DNA of 64,000 nt from Brachybacterium ginsengisoli (GTDB lineage: Bacteria > Actinomycetota > Actinomycetes > Actinomycetales > Dermabacteraceae): the NCBI RefSeq assembly GCF_002407065.1, contig NZ_CP023564.1, forward strand, positions 930,001-994,000. Reading direction: 5' to 3'. Shown piece by piece: positions 59,684 through 64,000 of the stretch (positions are counted from its first letter, which is position 1; each line of letters opens with the position of its first letter). The notes under the pieces are model-generated. The model was not told the origin of the DNA. It saw only the letters and a program-made list of their open reading frames with translations, and made no database searches. Both the position numbers and the translations under genes were made by a program.

Positions 59684-60634
59684 ATGACGGATGCCGCCCC
59701 CACCGCCACGTCCCAGCGCGCCTCACCGGAGGAGCTGGTGCTGCCGCGGCATCGCAACCCCCTGGGCAACCTCCTGCGCGGCGCCCTGATCGGCGTCGTC
59801 GAGACCGTTCCGGGGGTCAGCGGCGGCACCGTCGCACTGGTCACCGGGATCTACGACGAGCTCATCGAGGCCGGCCACCACCTCACCGCCGCCGCACGTC
59901 GCCTGCTCACCGGGCCCGAACGGCGAGCCGGGGTGATCGAGCATCTCCGCGCCGTGTCCTGGGTGCTGGTGATCCCGCTGATGATCGGGATGGCGGGGGC
60001 CGTGCTGCTCGCCGCCGGTCCCGTCTCCCGCCTCGTCGAGGCGCATCCCCAGACGATGCGCGCCCTCTTCCTGGGCCTGGTCGCCGGCTCGGTGCTGGTG
60101 CCGGTGCGGCTCTCCGGCGGAGCCTGGCGAGGACCGGAGCTGCTGCGCTTCGGACTGGGCGTGCTCGGCGGGCTGGCGCTCACGTCGCTGCCCAGCACCT
60201 CGCTCGAGCCGAGCCCCTGGATCATCGCCCCGGCCGCTGCGATCGCTGTGTGCGCGCTCGTGCTGCCGGGGCTGTCCGGCTCCTTCCTCCTGCTGAGCCT
60301 GGGGCTGTATCAGCCCACGCTGCAGGCGGTCGACGAGCGGGACCTGCGCTTCATCGCCTGGTTCGGGCTCTGGGCCTGCGTGGGACTGGTGGTCGTCGTC
60401 AAGCTGATGCGCCGGCTCCTCACCCACCACCATCGCGGCACCATGGTGGTGCTCGCCGGGGTGATGATCGGGGCGCTGCGCAGCCTGTGGCCCTGGCAGA
60501 GCGAGGCCGGGGCGCTCGCCGCACCGGGTGCGGATTGGCCGCTGCTGGCCGGCATCGTCGTCGCGGGGGTGCTCGCGGTGCAGCTGCTCGTGCTCGTCGA
60601 GGCGCGCACGATCGCCCGGGCCGATCGGCGCTGA
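59684..60634 (+). CDS. DUF368 membrane protein (PopT-type polyprenyl-phosphate translocase family)
   Basis: The 316-residue protein begins its membrane part with NLLRGALIGVVETVPGVSGG, the diagnostic GxxxGxxExxPGVSGGT of DUF368, and repeats the theme in CALVLPGLSGSFLLLSLGLY. About eight to nine helices are present. Members named PopT were recently implicated in returning undecaprenyl phosphate across the membrane for cell-wall synthesis. AGGGTGGC precedes the ATG. It is followed by proC 96 nt away on the same strand. Confidence 0.92.
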   Translation: MTDAAPTATSQRASPEELVLPRHRNPLGNLLRGALIGVVETVPGVSGGTVALVTGIYDELIEAGHHLTAAARRLLTGPERRAGVIEHLRAVSWVLVIPLMIGMAGAVLLAAGPVSRLVEAHPQTMRALFLGLVAGSVLVPVRLSGGAWRGPELLRFGLGVLGGLALTSLPSTSLEPSPWIIAPAAAIAVCALVLPGLSGSFLLLSLGLYQPTLQAVDERDLRFIAWFGLWACVGLVVVVKLMRRLLTHHHRGTMVVLAGVMIGALRSLWPWQSEAGALAAPGADWPLLAGIVVAGVLAVQLLVLVEARTIARADRR

Positions 60635-60730
60635 CCCGGGCTGAGGTGTCCTGACCCGCGCTGCCCCGACCTGCGCTGAGCCGCACACGTCGCACCGAGT
60701 CGGCGAGTGCCACCGCGTACCCTGGTCGCC

Positions 60731-61597
60731 ATGGACGACACCTCCTCGAACTCCGCTGAACAGACCTTCTCCGACGCGTCGTCGCCGGACCTCTCCGGGG
60801 TGCGGGTGGCCCTGATCGGTGCGGGCAACATGGGCGGGCCCGTCGGCCGCGCGATGCTCGCCGCCGGCGTCGACCCGGCCAACCTGCACGTGGCGAACTC
60901 GAGCCGCGCCAGCAGCGAGCGCGCCGCCGAGGAGCTCGGTGCGACCGCGGCGTCCCGTCAGGAGGCCATCCAGGAGGCCGACGTGGTGGTGCTCGGGGTG
61001 AAGCCGTACCAGATCCTCGATCTGGTCGCGGAGCTGGGCCATGACCTCCCGAAGGATGCCGTGGTGCTGTCCCTCGCCGCCGGGATCACCCTGTCCCGCA
61101 TCCAGGACGCCCTGCCCGCGGGGGCCGCGGTGGTGCGCGCGATGCCGAACACACCGATCTCCGTGGGCGAGGGCGCCGTGGGCCTCATGCGCGGCGACGC
61201 CGTCGACGACGAGCGCCACCAGCTCGTCCACGACCTGCTCTCCCGTGCCGGCGTGGTCGTGGACATCACCGAGGACCAGGTCCATGCCTTCATCGCAGCG
61301 GCCGGATCCCTGGCCGGGTTCGCCTTCGCGATCATCGAGGCGATGACCGAGGAGGCCGTCCGCCAGGGGCTCAAGCGCGACCTCGCCGACAGCCTCGTGC
61401 AGCAGACGATGCGTGGAGCGGCGACGATGCTGCTGGAGTCCGGGATGCACCCCGCCGTCGCGAAGGCCGGTGTGTGCAGCCCCGGAGGCACCACCGCCGA
61501 GGGCTACGCGGCCTTCGAGCGGGAGGGCGTGCGCGCCGGTCTCGCCGCGACCATGGCGGCCGCCGCCGCCCGGTCCCGGGAGCTCACCGACAGCTGA
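60731..61597 (+). CDS. proC: Pyrroline-5-carboxylate reductase
   Basis: The 288-residue enzyme catalyses the last step of proline synthesis, NAD(P)H reduction of pyrroline-5-carboxylate. It has the Rossmann motif ALIGAGNMGGPVGRAML, VVVLGVKPYQILDL, VVRAMPNTPISVGEGAVGLM (the highly conserved RxMPNTP) and C-terminal SPGGTTAEGYAAFEREGVR, the proline-binding helix pair. ATG 60731 was chosen; the frame is open to 60707. Proline is also a compatible solute, which fits the osmoadaptation genes nearby. Confidence 0.96.
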   Translation: MDDTSSNSAEQTFSDASSPDLSGVRVALIGAGNMGGPVGRAMLAAGVDPANLHVANSSRASSERAAEELGATAASRQEAIQEADVVVLGVKPYQILDLVAELGHDLPKDAVVLSLAAGITLSRIQDALPAGAAVVRAMPNTPISVGEGAVGLMRGDAVDDERHQLVHDLLSRAGVVVDITEDQVHAFIAAAGSLAGFAFAIIEAMTEEAVRQGLKRDLADSLVQQTMRGAATMLLESGMHPAVAKAGVCSPGGTTAEGYAAFEREGVRAGLAATMAAAAARSRELTDS

Positions 61598-61619
61598 TCC
61601 CGGCGTGCGTCACGCGGCG

Positions 61620-61699
61620 CATGGTCGGGTACTGGACGAGGGGCGAGGAGTACGGCATATATGCCGTACCGGTCGCGCAGGCGCCAGTAGTCGACCATG
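61620..61699. repeat. 80-bp co-centred nested dyad
   Basis: Outer arms CATGGTCGGGTACTGG (61620-61635) and CCAGTAGTCGACCATG (61684-61699) match at 14 of 16 positions. The perfect 20-bp palindrome GTACGGCATATATGCCGTAC (61650-61669) shares exactly their centre, 61659.5. The intervening 14-nt stretches on each side pair poorly. It lies between proC and ktrA. Confidence 0.85.
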
Positions 61700-61816
61700 G
61701 GTGCCGGGTGCCGGGTGCCGGGTGCCGGGTGCCGGGTGCCGGATGCTGGGTCTGGGTGCCGGATGCCGGGTGTCGGGTGACGCGGCTTGGCCGGTGCTGG
61801 GTGCTGGGTGCTGGGT
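61699..61816. repeat. Heptanucleotide tandem repeat (GGGTGCC)n
   Basis: Six perfect GGGTGCC units (61699-61740) are followed by degenerate units (GGATGCT, GGATGCC, GGGTGTC, three GGGTGCT-like copies) to about 61816. It is non-coding, between convergent proC and ktrA, and likely to vary in copy number. Confidence 0.85.
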
Positions 61817-61880
61817 CGGGCGCCGCGAGTCGGCCCGTCCCCGGGTGCCGCGGCAGGTCCCGCCCGCAGCACTCACCCCC

Positions 61881-62546
61881 TCAGGTGCAGCGGGAGAACT
61901 TCTCGATCAGCCCGGTGCGGCCGGAGACGATCAGGAGGTCGTGCGCGGCCACCATCGTCTCGGGCACCGCGTAGGTGAAGTCCTTGCCCGGCGACTTCAC
62001 GCCCACCACGGTCACGCCATGGCGCTTGCGGATGTCGGACTCGGCGAGCGTCATGCCCTGCACCTCGCGCGGGGGACGCATCTTCACGATCGCGAAGTCG
62101 TCGTCGAACTCGATGAAGTCCATGAGGCGCCCGTTGACCAGGTGCGCGACCCGCTTGCCGGCGTCGGCCTCGGGATAGACCACGTGATGGCAGCCGATGC
62201 GCTGGAGGATCCGGCCGTGCGCGGAGGAGATCGCCTTCGCCCAGATCACCGGGTCGCCCAGGTCCACGAGGTTCGCGGCGATCAGCACGCTGGACTCGAT
62301 CGTGGTGCCCACGCCGACCACCGCGATGCTGAAGTCGGAGGCGCCGATCTGGTCGAGCACCTCGGGCTGGGTCGCATCGGCTCGGACCACGTGCGTGAGC
62401 TGACCGGAGTACTTCTGGACCAGCTCCTCGCTGGTGTCGATCGCGAGCACCTGCGTGCCCAGCTTCTCCAGGGTCAGGGCGATCGACGCGCCGAAGCGTC
62501 CGAGCCCGATGACGAGGACTCCCTCGTCGCGCGCTCTGCGTGCCAT
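61881..62546 (-). CDS. ktrA: Potassium uptake regulatory subunit (KtrA/TrkA, RCK domains)
   Basis: The 221-residue cytosolic protein has a nucleotide-binding RCK domain (EGVLVIGLGRFGASIALTLE with GxGxxG, then VLAIDTSEE with the ribose-binding acidic residue and RADATQ) and a C-terminal RCK_C domain (MTLAESDIRKRHGVTVVGVK, LLIVSGRTGLIEKF). It forms the gating ring of a Ktr-type channel. GAGGAG precedes the ATG. It follows ktrB on the same strand with 104 nt between. Confidence 0.94.
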   Translation of the reverse strand: MARRARDEGVLVIGLGRFGASIALTLEKLGTQVLAIDTSEELVQKYSGQLTHVVRADATQPEVLDQIGASDFSIAVVGVGTTIESSVLIAANLVDLGDPVIWAKAISSAHGRILQRIGCHHVVYPEADAGKRVAHLVNGRLMDFIEFDDDFAIVKMRPPREVQGMTLAESDIRKRHGVTVVGVKSPGKDFTYAVPETMVAAHDLLIVSGRTGLIEKFSRCT

Positions 62547-62650
62547 GTCTGCTCCTCGGGGACGGGCTCGCGGACGGACCGCGAGCAGGGCGGGCACAGT
62601 CTAGGTCCTCGTGGGCCGGCCCCGCCCCGCGGCCGGACCACCGGAGGGGA

Positions 62651-64000
62651 TCAGCCGACGATCGGGCGCTCGTAGGGCAGCTGGACCATGCGCACCCGCG
62701 AGCGCACGGCCAGCGCCGCGCCGAGGGTCATCGGCCCGAGGCGACCCATGTACATGCACAGGATCAGCACCCATTTCGCGTCCTCCGGCAGGGACGGCGT
62801 GATCCCGGTCGACAGCCCCACGGTGCCGAAGGCGGACAGCGCCTCGAGCAGGGTCTGGTCGAGCGTGTAGGGGGTCATCCGCAGCAGCAGGAAGGTCGCC
62901 AGGAACACCACGGTCGCGCTCATGACCAGCACCCCGATCGCCTGACGGATGGTGTCGCGGGGGATGCGGCGGTGGAAGACCTCCACGTCCGGGTTGCCGC
63001 GGATCTCCGCCCAGATCGCGAGCATCAGCAGGGCGAAGGTCGTGACCCGGATGCCGCCGGCGGTCGATCCGGAGCCGCCGCCGATGAACATCAGCATGTC
63101 GATCAGGAGCCGGCTCTCCGCGGTCATCTGCCCCACGTCGATGGTGGAGAACCCGCCGGAGCGGGGCATGACCGAGGCGAACCAGGCGCCGAGCACCTTG
63201 GTGGGCAGCGACCGGTCCCCGAAGGTCGACGGGTTCGACCACTCCAGCGCCAGGATCCCCACGAAGCCGACCGCGGCCAGGAGGGCGGTGGTGGTCAGGG
63301 TGAGCTTCGCGTGCACGCTCCACTTGCGCGGGGTGCGCCACTTCTTCACGACCACCATGATCACCGGGAAGCCCAGCGACCCCACGAACACGGCGAGCCC
63401 GATCGGGATGGTGAAGAACGGATCGGCGACGTACTGCGCCGTGCCCGCGGCCTCCGGCACGAAGCCGGCGTTGTTGAAGGCGCTGATCGCGTAGAAGAGC
63501 CCGAGGAACAGGGACTCCCGGATCCCGTGCTCGGTGATGAACATGTACGGGGTCAGCGCCACGAAGGTGATGAGCTCGAAGAGCGTCGAGGTCACGAGGA
63601 TGACCCTGAGGACCCCGCCCACCTCGGCGAGCCGCTCGGCGCGGGTCTCCTTGGCGGTGATGACGCGCTGGGCGAGTCCCAGGCGGTGCATCACGGACAG
63701 GCTCAGCAGCGAGGCGACGGTCATCATGCCCAGCCCGCCGAGCTTGATCGCGATCATGATGACGGTGAGCCCGAAGGTGGACCAGTGGGTGCCGGTGTCC
63801 ACGGTGACCAGACCGGTCACGCAGATCGCGGAGACGGTGGTGAACAGTGCGTCGGTCAGGTGGGTGCGCTCGCCGGAGACGGTCGCCATGGGCAGCGACA
63901 GCACCACGGTGAACACGCCGATCAGCAGGGTGAACACCCCCAGCGCGATGCGCGCGGGGGTCGCCTTCGTCAGCGAGTGCAGGTACAGCAGCCACTCGGG
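62651..64000 (-). CDS. ktrB: Potassium uptake membrane subunit (KtrB/TrkH), 5'-truncated by window edge
   Basis: The frame is open to the right edge, so the start lies outside; 449 residues are visible. Four pore-loop repeats are recognisable, for example FTTVSAICVTGLVTVDTGTH, FYAISAFNNAGF, FIGGGSGSTAGGIRVTTFAL and ALSAFGTVGLSTGITPSLP, with the selectivity-filter glycines of the TrkH/KtrB superfamily. With KtrA it forms a Na+- or H+-dependent K+ importer, a first response to osmotic upshift. Confidence 0.94.
   Translation of the reverse strand, partial: PEWLLYLHSLTKATPARIALGVFTLLIGVFTVVLSLPMATVSGERTHLTDALFTTVSAICVTGLVTVDTGTHWSTFGLTVIMIAIKLGGLGMMTVASLLSLSVMHRLGLAQRVITAKETRAERLAEVGGVLRVILVTSTLFELITFVALTPYMFITEHGIRESLFLGLFYAISAFNNAGFVPEAAGTAQYVADPFFTIPIGLAVFVGSLGFPVIMVVVKKWRTPRKWSVHAKLTLTTTALLAAVGFVGILALEWSNPSTFGDRSLPTKVLGAWFASVMPRSGGFSTIDVGQMTAESRLLIDMLMFIGGGSGSTAGGIRVTTFALLMLAIWAEIRGNPDVEVFHRRIPRDTIRQAIGVLVMSATVVFLATFLLLRMTPYTLDQTLLEALSAFGTVGLSTGITPSLPEDAKWVLILCMYMGRLGPMTLGAALAVRSRVRMVQLPYERPIVG

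Overview
The window is very G+C-rich, densely coded DNA with frequent GTG starts, 4-nt ATGA/GTGA gene overlaps and strong G+C-rich terminator hairpins. Together with the gene families present (actinobacterial-type phosphopantetheinyl transferase, MT0933-like small protein, sugar ABC operons without their own ATPase) this points to an actinobacterium of the Micrococcales. A Brachybacterium/Dermabacteraceae-like organism is my best guess, but it is an inference from gene content and not proven.

Layout. 1-5.84 kb: a phosphopantetheinyl transferase (cut by the left edge), an M1 metallopeptidase and a 1319-residue adenylation-carrier-membrane synthetase of the Pls/PosA type, a plausible poly-amino-acid (epsilon-poly-lysine-like) locus. 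6.0-10.4 kb: small stress membrane protein, YigZ, a membrane protein, and the ectoine operon ectA-ectB-ectC. 10.7-13.4 kb: AGCS amino-acid/cation symporter and an acyltransferase-3 protein. 13.4-17.74 kb: tRNA-Lys(TTT) followed by a less G+C-rich island closed by a 46-bp imperfect copy of the tRNA 3' half. It holds an orphan osmoprotectant-binding lipoprotein, a MarR/quinone-oxidoreductase operon and two broken genes, with no integrase. 17.74-19.7 kb: a poorly coding stretch with small ORFs, a nucleoside-deoxyribosyltransferase-like protein and a GNAT protein. 19.8-29.6 kb: membrane protein, P-loop kinase, two MFS exporters, aldo/keto reductase, MarR regulator, small-molecule kinase, Mur-ligase-like enzyme and an 11-fold YDPDGG repeat protein. 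29.7-34 kb: VOC protein, a 24-residue membrane peptide, a second acyltransferase and a NarL-type two-component system. 34-39.7 kb: sugar ABC transporter (two permeases and a binding protein) divergent from a ROK regulator and a Gfo/Idh/MocA dehydrogenase. 39.8-43 kb: glycine-betaine ABC transporter (opuA type). 43.4-54.4 kb: dienelactone hydrolase, cation/proton antiporter, SulP transporter, methyltransferase, S9 peptidase, tRNA-Arg(CCT), a MobA-nitrilase fusion, a CopC protein, an MT0933-like protein and a DeoR regulator. 54.5-59.6 kb: a 1592-residue helicase-like protein with degenerate Walker motifs and a C-terminal nuclease-like domain, overlapping a small partner gene. 59.7-64 kb: DUF368 protein, proC, an 80-bp dyad plus heptanucleotide repeat, and the potassium-uptake pair ktrA/ktrB (ktrB cut by the right edge).

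How it fits together. Osmoadaptation recurs: ectoine synthesis, betaine import, an orphan osmoprotectant-binding protein, potassium uptake and proline synthesis. A 17-bp sequence with a TGTCGGACA core, accompanied in each case by a weaker second box 22-23 bp away, lies upstream of both ectA and the opuA operon and could be a shared operator. The items most worth following up are that shared site, the Pls-type/M1/PPTase trio, the pseudo-helicase-nuclease with its coupled partner, the MobA-nitrilase fusion, and the co-centred dyad beside ktrA.
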